Below are positions 12,106 to 21,867 of a DNA stretch of 64,000 bases, in pieces (positions within the stretch are counted from its first letter, which is position 1; every line of letters begins with the position of its first letter). The position numbers and the translations under genes are program-made. Where the stretch lies: NCBI RefSeq assembly GCF_001522545.3, contig NC_031768.1:80881769-80945768 (forward strand), written 5' to 3'. The notes beneath the pieces are model-generated. The model was given only the letters and a program-made list of their open reading frames with translations. It did no database searches and had not been told where the DNA came from. This stretch comes from Parus major (Eukaryota > Chordata > Aves > Passeriformes > Paridae).

Positions 12106-15100
12106 GGGGTAAATACATATAAGGATTATTGTGGGTTGGTTTTATTATGGGGCTAGAGTGTGTCTCTTTTCACAGCACTGAAGTGGTTAATTACACACAG
12201 AAACACATAACTTTTACCTTTGTCTCCATGTGTTTAAAAATATGCTAAGGTGCCCTAACACTGTTTTGTCACATATAAACCCAGCTCAAAGCAATAACTC
12301 AAAGCAATAATTGACTGTGACGAGGCCAGTAACCTGTCCCAATTCTATCTCACTTGGCACATCTCCAAATGTTGATTCTCATGGTACATCCCAATGTACA
12401 TCCAATATACATCCAGCTGCTCCCAGTACAAATTTTCTAAGTTCATTATGGATTGTTTATGATCGACAGTATTTACTGTTTGTAGATTTTGAACACAGTG
12501 CTGTAAATAAATAGGGATATTAGGCAGCTGTATGTTCCTACACTATGCAAATAAACTGTAGCTGGAGGTTTTTCCTACTAGCAAGTTGGGCAAACAGATT
12601 GTAAAAGCAGTTGGGAATTAGCCCAGGACTTTTATGATGGTTGTGAGGAAGTACATTGTGAGTACTTCTGTAATCACTCCATTTAGGTCAGCCAGTGAAT
12701 TGTTCTGCCATAGAGTCTACGGAGTCCTCAAAATGGCTGCACTTAGTTTGGCATTTACTGAGGGACAGGCAAGGACTTTAGGCATGGCCAGTATGCCAAG
12801 AAGTCATCATGCTCATATCGCTTTGTCTCAGAGTCTTGGGGAATGGGCTGGCAGGCACAGATCTGCAGCAGGACCTGTCCTTCAAGGCTGTAATTTCTGT
12901 CCTCTCCACGTCCCCCACACCAGTGTGCCACCATTGTACTGATGTGATTTGATGAGCAGGGTCTACCTACACCTTTGATGAAAGAAATTCATTTAGACCT
13001 TGTTTGGGACCCCTTGGGCAGGGTCTGCAGGGATGCTGTGACTTTAGCCTCATCCCACCCACTGCCAGCCACTTTCCACCTCCCCAAAACCTCTGCAGCA
13101 AGGCCAAGGAAGCTTTCCTTTTCAGTATACTGAAGTGATTGCTCACTCAGGATGTTTTTTCCAAGAACCATGGCTGGTGGCATCTGTATGCAACTACAAA
13201 GCTCTGGGGATCCTCTGGAGATGGATGCAGGCAGGGTATCCCAGCATAGAAGTCCTTAAGAGCAGCGTAAAATGTCTACAGTCATTATGTCCTTCTGTTT
13301 ATTCTGACCCTGTACAAGATGAAGCTATGTGTCATATGCTTAATATTAAATGGACTGAACAGGTTTCTCTTTAATTCTTTTAATCTTCTTACAAGATACA
13401 AAATAGGCTTAAGTCAAAACTGTTCCTTAATGTAAAGGGTTGAAGGGGGTGGTTGCTTGCTTGGCTGTGTTGTGATGATGACAGCTGTCCCCTAGAAGGA
13501 TTTGGCTTGTCGAGCACTGAGACTACTCTCCCGAGCAGGTTTATGCCTTCTTGCATAAAGGTTTCCATAAAGATTTCTGGGAAACAATTGCACGCATAGC
13601 AAAGGAAGAGTCAGAATGTAGTTAAACCTCCCAGCCCACACACAGTAACAGGAAAATCCTGTTTGAAGAATCAGGGAAGAGCCTTTTCTGGATAACAAGA
13701 GATAATATGCTGATAATGCTGCAGTCCCCCCACCCTCTATGTGGTTATCCCCGTAGTGGAGTCCAGCCCACCGTGGTTTGATATTTTTCAGGGTCTGTCC
13801 AGGGTGGGAAAAGGAGAGAAGAGGTTCTAGGAAGTGTTTCTGCAGTTAAGCGAGCAACAATTGTATTTTAATGAACTCGGGGGCGCTGCAAGAATAATCT
13901 GTTTTCCGATCCATGCATGGGTTTTCTTGTCCAGGCTGAAAGGGAAGAGATAGGTTAATAGGGAGATGCATAACATTGCAAGCTATCCAGCATGGGAGTT
14001 GGAAAAGAGAGGGAGGGTGCCTGTTTTGTCTCCTACTCAAGGTTCTGTGGGTGTTAAATGTTGCTGGAACCACAGCTGTGTTAAGTAAGAGTTAAAGCAC
14101 CATCCCAAGACCAGATTTACTCTTCTCAAGAGAAAGGCTGGAAACCTTCTGCGAGACAATACATACAAAAAGATTTGCATTACCATAAAAAACTATTGTT
14201 GGGCTAGCAGTGTAATCTGAACCCCAAAAATGGACACCTTCAGCCAAATGGAAGATTTTTAGCCTAGAATCACAACAGTTCTTCCCAGAAAAATGCCCTG
14301 GGGAGCAGTATAAAATTCAATTCAATTAGAAGGTGCTTCCTTCTAATCTAAACAAAGAAGTAAAAAGAAAGACACCACCTACCTTATCTATTGATTTTGG
14401 GAAAACTACTTTGCACCTCACTGCCAAACTGAGCATTTGCTGATGGACAGGGTTATTTTGTTAAAAGATAAATGGGAGCTTTCCTTTTAATTGCAAAACA
14501 CCAACCAAACAAAAAACCCCACAAATAAACATTTTTTAAAATGTCTTGCAAATCTTTGCCAACATTTCAATTTCTATTTTTTTTTTCACAATAGATAACA
14601 AAGGCATTAGTAATTGCCAACATTGATTTATCTGAAAAACATCATATCAAACCAGTAGCAAACCTTACATGGGTAAACAGATTCTTGGAGAGGAAAAAAA
14701 CATTGAAAATGTCCACTTGAACAGGGCTTTTGCTTGACATAACAGTCCCATAAGCAAAGGAGCTACAACTTCTAAAGGGGTGCAAAACTGGTTGTGTAAC
14801 TGTTCTCAGAAAATATTTATCAGTGATTCACTGTCAGAGCAGAGTGATGTGCACCTACAGGCATCCATCACAGGTCTGCTTCCATAAAGACATAAGGGAA
14901 TAGCTCTTCCTCTTCAGAGCTTGACGGTCTTTTTTATTCCCAATTGATCTTCACAGTGTTAGTACAAAGATCAGATGCTCCTCTGTTAGTCAAGTCCTTG
15001 CTCACTGTGAGCACTGTCTCCACACAGTGATGCAGGCTGCAAATTCATTATATAAATCAATTCCAGCATGTCTAGTGGGTTACTGTGTGTAACTTCAATA

Positions 15101-15932
15101 CCATCAATAAGAAGTAGGATCTGATTGTTTTGGGCTTTGGAACTTTCAAATTAAAGGCCAGCTACCTTCAGTTCCTTCAATTTGGAGTAGATAAGGAGTT
15201 ACTTGTAAGTATTTGGAAAATAACAAGGAGAGGAGTAGCAGCTACCATGGATTCATCAGGTATAAATTATATCTAGTAGAAATTGCAATCAGATTTATTT
15301 TTATGATAGACTAACAAGACTCATAAAAAGCAAAAAGTTGTAGATATCGTCAGATATGGGGACTTGAGTGAGATTTTTGTCATCATGCATGTTCGTAAAG
15401 AAACTAACTGAAACCCATACATGCCCAGTACAAATCTGGTTTCATAGAGTTTCAGCACAGAAAGGTGGCTACAGGAGTCTATCCAAGTTTTTTCAATGTT
15501 TCACTAACAATGCAGATGATGGAATAAAAAATGCACGTCTGAAGGTTACTGATAGTGCAAAACTGGGATGGCCACAGTTACAATGAAGGATGGATTTCAA
15601 TTTCAAAACAAACTTGACAACCAGAGCAATGTTTTCAGGACTGCAACTCAATAGGGACCAGCACAAAGTCGGACACTAAGGTATGAACAATCAGACACAC
15701 ATGTTGAGTAGAGGATGGTGAGCAGCTGGTTTTCCCAACGGGATTTGCAAAGTAAAAAGAATCACCTTCCATAACCTGCCATACTTTGCACCTGTTGTCT
15801 CTACAACCCCACATATATATACAGCTACATACACACCCCCATACCAGCCACTGTGAGAAAATCAACTCTATTCCTGCCAAAACCAGCACACACTTAAGTG
15901 TTAAAGGACTTATTATCAGACCACACTGTAAC

Positions 15933-15934
<2 letters not shown>

Positions 15935-15969
<35 letters not shown>
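15935..15969 (+). repeat. Homopolymer A tract, 35 nt
   Basis: An uninterrupted run of A bases. There is no AATAAA in the 35 nt before it and I found no flanking target duplication. It therefore reads as a mononucleotide microsatellite rather than the tail of a retrocopy. Confidence 0.85.
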
Positions 15970-15970
<1 letters not shown>

Positions 15971-16132
15971 CCCATGATTGAGCAGAGGCTAGGCTAGCTG
16001 CAGCCACATTAAACACTAAAACAACCCAAATACTGTTTAACTACATGGAACTTACAAAATTCTTGGGCAAATTCTTCTTGTGAAAGATGGATGAGACATC
16101 GGCTCACCCAAACACTATCTATCCAATAGTCA

Positions 16133-16202
16133 TTGACATTTATCCCATAATACTTGACATCTGTCCTCTATTTGTTGACATTCTTCCCACATTCATTGAA
16201 AA
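16133..16202 (+). repeat. Degenerate 21 bp tandem repeat, about 3.5 units
   Basis: TTGACAT occurs at 16,133, 16,154 and 16,175, and TTGA again at 16,196: exact 21 bp steps. Between them the sequence is loosely kept (a C/T-rich TCCCAT or TTCCCAC stretch). Seen directly; function unknown. Confidence 0.65.
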
Positions 16203-17870
16203 TAGTTGTAAAAGGGGATGTTGTTGTAGAGGAAGGAAGAGTTGAACTCTCAGAACTGAACAGCAGAAGTGTGATTGAGAAGGGGATGGATTAAATACTG
16301 GACAGATAGTTTGCATAGATGGAAGAAGTCAGAGTGATAAGGGTTTACAGAGGGAATCCTCTTGAATTTGTGTGTGGAAGCAGCACTTCAGTTCTCCAGC
16401 TTAATGCTGAGTTTTAACAAGCACTTGCAGTGCCCTGCATAAGCAGAGCCTCAACATTGTGAGTCCCTCACTGCTATGGGTACCCAGTCCTATCTGTGCC
16501 GACAGCTGCTCATGGGAAGAGAGAGCCAGGCAGATCTGAAACACCAGGGAATCCTTTCCAGGTTAATTCCATGGTGTTACGTGACTGCATGCTCTATCAG
16601 TGAGAAAGCCAGCTGCCTCCTTGGCGGCTGTACTGCACGAGGGATAGCTGGGGGAGTGTGATGGCATGTGATAGGAGCAGGTTTAGTTAAACCAGGAACC
16701 TTTCCTCTTATCTTTCTGAAAAACAGTTGACAAAGAGGCTTGCTGGGGTTGCCCTTCTCAAAAAAAACCCCACCAAAATTAGTCTCTGAAGCAAAATGCT
16801 TCCAAGATATAGTCTACTCTAGTAAACATCCCTTTAACTCTCTAGACACTAGTTCCAGCTAATTGCAGCTACTTTCCTTAGAGCTGCCAGCCTGTTTGTA
16901 AGGAAGGCACAGAGAGCTGGCCAGCAGAAATGTGAATTATTAATGTTCTTGCTGAAAGCATGAGTCTTGTCTTGTCACTAGAGCCTTGCTTGATTTAATG
17001 GATCTGCAGAGACAGTTTCTGTAGTAACCCAGAACCTTGCCCAGCAAAATGTCACCCAGCTAACACAGAACGGTAATAAATATCTGTCTGGGTAGCTGAA
17101 GATGACACAGATGTGACAGAGTAAAATATATCTGAGTTTTGAGTGCTCCAGTCTCTCAAGACCGACCAAGATGTCATTTCAGAAGGTGAGCCAGTGGCAT
17201 GTCAACTCAGGGACCAGTAACAATCTCCAGCATGGGGTTTCTAAAGATTACACAAACTTTCCTGGGAAGGCAGCAAGTCTTTAGCACCAGGAACACAAGG
17301 AAAAAAAGCCTGGGTCAGACTTTTAGTGGTAGCCCACACAGTTAAAGTCAGTGTAAATAAATATGTGCTTCACAAAACTTACTGTCACATCTTTGGGCGC
17401 CATGTCCAGATACCAAATACTGAGTTTGATAATACTGTCCAAAATATTTCAGAGATCTTTTAATTGCCATGGTATTTAGTATAGATCGACAAAGACAGGA
17501 ATACATTGATTCAAGAGTTTCTTTGCTATCTATCCTTAGTCTTTGATCTTGGCTCATTACTGTTTGAGGTCTGTCTGCCTTCCTGTAAAGATGAACCCAT
17601 CACAATGAAAATGTTACAGAGATTACAAGCTGCCAGGACTATCTTGAAAAGCTTTGAAAGGCAATACAGGTTGGTACATTGTCTAGACACACTAAACATT
17701 TTCCACTATGTGTCTATTTGAACTTTTCCTAATTATCAACCCATCTTTTACTAAATATGTTTATCATGTCTTAAGTATTTTTGAGGATATGAAGCCCAAA
17801 ACATATTAATAAAGTTACAATACCTAGAATTTTGAAAATTAAAGAAATGTTAGTAGATGGTTTCTTCATC

Positions 17871-17940
17871 TGCATCTCCAATGTAGCTGTAACTGCATTA
17901 CATCTCCAGATGCATCTCCAACTCAGCTGTACTCACCGGA
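17871..17940 (+). repeat. 40 bp tandem duplication
   Basis: TGCATCTCCAA starts at 17,871 and again at 17,911. Each copy is followed by a near match of AGCTGTA. Between them lies a third partial copy (CATCTCCAGA). A small local duplication. Confidence 0.6.
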
Positions 17941-19383
17941 AAAGTAAACTGCATTTTTTTGTGCTTCCACAGATCTGCCATTCCAGCATTTCCTACGTTT
18001 TGACTTTATGAACAAAACTAGGCTTTCCGCATTCAGAACAACCTAGGTGCTAAGCTCTAAACAGGAGATAATCCAGTTATAAAAAGCCTGTGGTTATTTG
18101 GACAGAGGTCACCAAGGTACAACTCTAAAGGTGAATAAAAGTGAGGGAAGCTGCCTGACACCTATGCAACCTGGACAAGGAGTAATCTGGCTGGCAGACA
18201 ACAGAGACTCGGTTTATATTTAAAAGTTTTGCTGATTTAGCAATAGCAGGATGTAACAACATTCACCAGTCAATACAGCTTTGCTGGCAAAAACCCACAG
18301 GTGTGGTTTCAACAGCAAAACATCCTTTCAGCTCTGATATAAGCAAGAGATAGTTATTAAAACAATTTAAATTGGATCCTGTATCTAGGATAGTGTACCA
18401 GGTCTGCAGCTACATTGGCAAATTTTCTAGTCAAAGCCGTTCCAGAGATCAGCTGCTGGAGAGCACGAGACTGATGACAGCGGAGCTGCTGTGGAAGCTT
18501 GAGCAGGGTATAAAGCTTTGCACCCTCACCCTCTGGGAGGCCCACATAGAAACACAGCCTGCTTCCTTAAGAGAATCTTGGCTGAAGAACAAAGGACTTC
18601 AGCTCATACACGGAGGGGTAATTTACATCTCATTAAACCAATATTTAAAAATCGACACTGTGTTCATTTCATTAGAGTCTGTGTTTTCCTCTTTCAGACG
18701 TGTCAAAAAGGATGCATTTTCAATTTTATTTTATTATATTTTTTTTTCACTTTTCCAGGATGAAAAGCAGCAAGAACACTTCTGGGTGCCTAGATTCCCT
18801 CCCCCACCGCCCCCCCTTCTATAGCTATAAAACAGTTTAAAGGAATTTTATAAAACTTCCTAAGAAAATTAATCTCATAACATAAACACATAAACACAAG
18901 CATGACTACTCTCAACTGTAGATGTTTTGGGATGTAATAAATTCTTGGAAGGTGTTTTATCTTGATATGTTTTCTTATGTATTACTATAATTTCATGGCT
19001 AACCATCAAAACTTCCTTAATCATCAATTGCTGGTGATCCTCAAGTCAAGTGTGCTATATGTGGGTCTAGGTTAGAGGCTTTCTAGAGGGTTTTATACCA
19101 GCAAAACCTATAGCTGCATCTATAAAAAACCCTCAAATGACCCAAATATCCAAACTTTATCTGACAGCTATGTCAACTGTGATAAGAAGCAGTGAAATAC
19201 AGCTGCACCAGAGGCACTTCTAGGTGATGCTTTTAGCAAAGCTATGCTTTTGATAGGAGGCTCAATAACACATATATGAAGTATGCTTTTGTAGCCATAG
19301 AGAAACCCACACTCTGTGCATACTGCTGGTACAAAAAAATTCCTGCAATAATAAACATAAGTAACATAAATAATAAAGAATTC

Positions 19384-19845
19384 CGTAATAATGATCAACT
19401 TTTCATTAAAGAGCCCGACGATAGACTCAATGGGTATTCTTGTGCCACTCTTACTGAGCTGTTTCAGAAGTCCCTTAGAGCACGGAGTGTTCCCACGACT
19501 CCTCGGCTCACGGGGGCCCCACGATCAACCTCTCACTACCAACTTGGTGAGGTACCACCGGCTGCACATGAAGACTGCGAAAGGCAAACTTGTGTAATAC
19601 TACACTAAAACATGAGATCTGCTCGGGCACGTTGGGTGTACTCGACCTCAGGAAGACTCTGCGTTCTGGAGGCAGCACACTGCTTCGCCTCATATCGGGC
19701 TCGGTATTTTCCTTATTAGTGAACAGCAAACCTGCTTTTGAGGGTGGCCTTGGACCACATGGTATCCTCATCAAGGCTGTTTTATTCCTATTATTGGTTT
19801 TGCTCCTGTAATTAACAGGAACGAGCATTCTCACTTACAAACACG
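19384..19845. other. CpG-rich block of unknown origin
   Basis: I count 17 CpGs between 19,384 and 19,700 and two more to 19,845, against none in the preceding 540 bases (18,841-19,380). The minus strand has an open frame of 108 codons (19,508-19,834), an AATAAA (GGAATAAAACA) near 19,785 and a donor-like GTAAGTGAG at about 19,828-19,836. No known protein or LTR is recognised. It may be an insertion that still keeps CpGs, an unmethylated regulatory element, or an exon of a non-coding RNA divergent from PCF11 or RAB30. Confidence 0.4.
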
Positions 19846-20764
19846 TACTTTGGAGGAGGAGCTAGATTTCCCCACCCCCACATTTTTCCCCTAGCAGCAG
19901 AACAGTGCGTTCTGTTTTTGCTGAATAAACTGGCTATACGTTATGGGTTGATTCCTGGTGTGTCACTAATATTCTTCATAGACAGTGTGTCTTCAAACAG
20001 CTGGCTAATATTTACTCTGAGAAAAGGTTTTGCGATCCCAGCTTTGGTCAGCCAGGGACGGAAACTTTTTTTTTTTTTTCTTATCTTGTGGTGACACACT
20101 GTAAAGGCGTAGTGGCGTGTTCAAAGTACAGGGTTTTGAGGCTTACAGGAACAAACATGAACACGCAATTCAACAGGCAAATGGAAGATGCCGTTGCATT
20201 TCTTCTTCCCTCCTTCTCTGTTTTTCATAAAGGGCATACAAACATGAACACAGAAACGAATTAACGAATTTTTTTTTTGCCACATAAAACAAGAGCAATT
20301 CTTGTCAATTGAAATGTTCCAGGTTTACGTTTTTACTATCTTTCTACTGTATTTGCAAAATATATATATGTGTGTATGTACATATATATATAATTTACAC
20401 TTTAAACACGATCCCACATGATGTGTTTTACGTACTGTATTTTAATGAAGCTTTCACCCCTTGCCTGGTTTCAAATGCTGACAGTTCTCCAGTTACCAAG
20501 GAATATGAAGTGTGGGGGGAAGGAACGGCTACATCTGAAAATGCTTTGCAAGCAACTTCACTCCCAAGAGACACCTTTGGGCAAACCTCATAAACAAGAA
20601 AAGGCAGGTTTTGTTACTTTTCTCTCGCTCCCACTACTCCTAGCTCTCTCCTGCGGCTCCTGGCTCTGTGTAGACCTGGAAACACTGGTGCGAGGGGGAC
20701 CGGTTTAAAGGATGACATCAAAGAAACAGGGAAGGCAGGGGCGCTTGCCGAGGTAAACGACTCA
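19846..20764. other. Intergenic DNA upstream of PCF11
   Basis: No gene seen. It holds T-rich tracts near 20,066 and 20,270 and an alternating TA/TG stretch at 20,358-20,393. Confidence 0.6.
20358..20393. repeat. TA/TG microsatellite
   Basis: A run of TATATATATG, TGTGTATG, then TACATATATATATA: an imperfect alternating purine-pyrimidine repeat of about 36 bp. Confidence 0.75.
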
Positions 20765-20767
20765 CAA

Positions 20768-20985
20768 AATCAAGGGATTGCCAGGTTGGAAGGGACCTCT
20801 GGAGACCACCTATTCCAACCCCCGCACCACGACAGGATCACTTAGAGCAGGTGACACAGGAACGCGTCCAGGTGGGTTTGGAATGTCTCCAGACAGGGAG
20901 ATTCCACAAACCTCCCAGGGCAGCCTGGCACCCTCAACGTAAAGAAAGTTCTTCCTCATGCTGAGATGGAACTTCTGGTTTTACT
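20768..20985 (-). mobile_element. CR1 LINE 3' fragment
   Basis: On the + strand it reads as the reverse complement of a CR1 3' end: GTTGGAAGGGACCTCTGGAG, then CCAACCCC, AGGCGTCCAGGTGGGTTTGGAATGT-like text, then AAAGTTCTTCCTCATG and GAACTTC. It is 5'-truncated, as most CR1 copies are, and lies directly against the left edge of the PCF11 CpG island. The call rests on my knowledge of CR1 sequence; no database search was run. Confidence 0.85.
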
Positions 20986-21142
20986 TAAGGCCACTGCTCC
21001 TCGGCCGGTCACTTCCCAGACAGCAGGAAAAACCCAGCGCCCCTGGGAGCGGCCGCTCCCGCCCCTCCTTGTGTGGGGGCTGTGGGGGCAGAGCCAGCGG
21101 AGGGCGGGGCGGGCCCGGAGGGAGGCGGGGCTGCACCGAGCA

Positions 21143-21354
21143 CCAATCAGCGCTCGGGGCAGCGCGGGAAGGCGGGAGGAAGCGGTGGGGCAGGACGGGA
21201 GACGCGGCCAATGGCGAGTCGGGACGCGCGTGCGAGAGCGGGACTTGGGTGCAGGAGCCCGTCAGCGGTGAGGAAGGGCGGTGCCAGCCAATCGGAGGCC
21301 GCTATGCTGAGGGGCGAGCCAATGGCGAGCCGCGCAGGCGGGACGCCAACCAAT
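21143..21354 (+). promoter_or_regulatory. Array of five CCAAT boxes (NF-Y type)
   Basis: CCAAT occurs in the same orientation at 21,143, 21,208, 21,288, 21,319 and 21,350. The last three are exactly 31 bp apart, about three helical turns, the spacing typical of cooperative NF-Y sites. Several have the fuller context CCAATCAG or CCAATGG. The array ends roughly 60-130 bp upstream of the likely transcription start. Confidence 0.8.
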
Positions 21355-21462
21355 CAGGGCGCGTCCGGCGAACAAAAGGCGCTCTCCAAGGCGCCGGCCC
21401 CTCTCCTGAGCACAATTTCACATGACGCAACGGCTGCGGGAAGCGGTTCGCGAGCCGTGCCC

Positions 21463-21476
21463 GCCGCCGCCATTTT
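21463..21476 (-). promoter_or_regulatory. YY1-type site near the PCF11 start
   Basis: GCCGCCGCCATTTTG is the reverse of a CAAAATGGCGGC-type YY1 element. It sits about 200 nt before the ATG, where such elements usually lie just downstream of CpG-island transcription starts. Confidence 0.6.
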
Positions 21477-21557
21477 GTGAGCGCGGAGACTGAGCCGGCG
21501 GCGGCCCGAGGAGCGGCGGCACCGGCAGCGCAGCCAGCGGGAGCCGCAGCGTGGAGG

Positions 21558-21566
21558 ATGCGGTAG
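21558..21566 (+). promoter_or_regulatory. Minimal upstream ORF (Met-Arg-stop)
   Basis: ATG CGG TAG lies 112 nt before the PCF11 start codon. If the leader includes it, scanning ribosomes meet a two-codon reading frame first. Its context (GAGGATGC) has a purine at -3. Confidence 0.5.
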
Positions 21567-21622
21567 AGGAGCCCAGCGGCAGCGGCGGGGGGGCGGCATC
21601 GGCATCGCTCGGCGGCGGCGGC

Positions 21623-21657
21623 GGGGGATCGCGGGGAGGGGGCTGTCGGTCGGTGGG
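21623..21657 (+). promoter_or_regulatory. Possible G-quadruplex in the PCF11 leader
   Basis: Runs GGGGG, GGGG, GGGGG and GGG lie within 35 nt, ending 21 nt before the ATG. The last loop is long (12 nt), so folding is plausible but not certain. Confidence 0.4.
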
Positions 21658-21678
21658 TCGGGTCCTGGTTGGAGCAGC

Positions 21679-21867
21679 ATGTCGGCCCCGGAGAGCAGCG
21701 CTGGCAGCAGCGAGGCCCGGGAGGACGCGTGCCGCGACTACCAGTCGTCGCTGGAGGACCTGACGTTCAACAGCAAACCGCACATCAACATGCTGACCAT
21801 CCTGGCCGAGGAGAACGTGCCCTTCGCCAAGGACATCGTCTCCCTGATCGAGGCGCAAATCGCCAAG
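21679..21867 (+). CDS. PCF11: PCF11 exon 1 (coding part)
   Basis: Residues 1-63. The ATG at 21,679 has an A at -3 and opens MSAPESSAGSSEARED, like known vertebrate PCF11 N-termini. The rest (YQSSLEDLTFNSKPHINML) is the first CID helices. The exon ends in phase 0 before GTTTTT, a weak donor, which may help intronic polyadenylation compete with splicing. Confidence 0.95.

Larger units (their letters stand above)
5181..19383. other. Intergenic DNA, no supported gene
   Basis: Long AT-rich stretch. The longest open frames (a 138-codon one at 10,677 and a 150-codon one at 18,372, both +) have no recognisable domain and low-complexity ends, so I treat them as chance. Small repeats within it are listed separately. 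I recognise no RNA gene and no clear transposon. Confidence 0.6.

Noticed and set aside
15900..15969. Retrocopy ending in the A35 tract
   Set aside because: No AATAAA before the tract, no coding remnant upstream and no flanking duplication. Bird CR1 does not leave A tails.
18372..18824. 150-codon + strand open frame
   Set aside because: No domain, low-complexity Phe/Pro end, and no CpG island, Kozak support or homologue recognised.
1..20760. RAB30 coding exons, expected nearby by synteny
   Set aside because: No open frame encodes the Rab GTP-binding motifs. At most non-coding RAB30 sequence could lie here.
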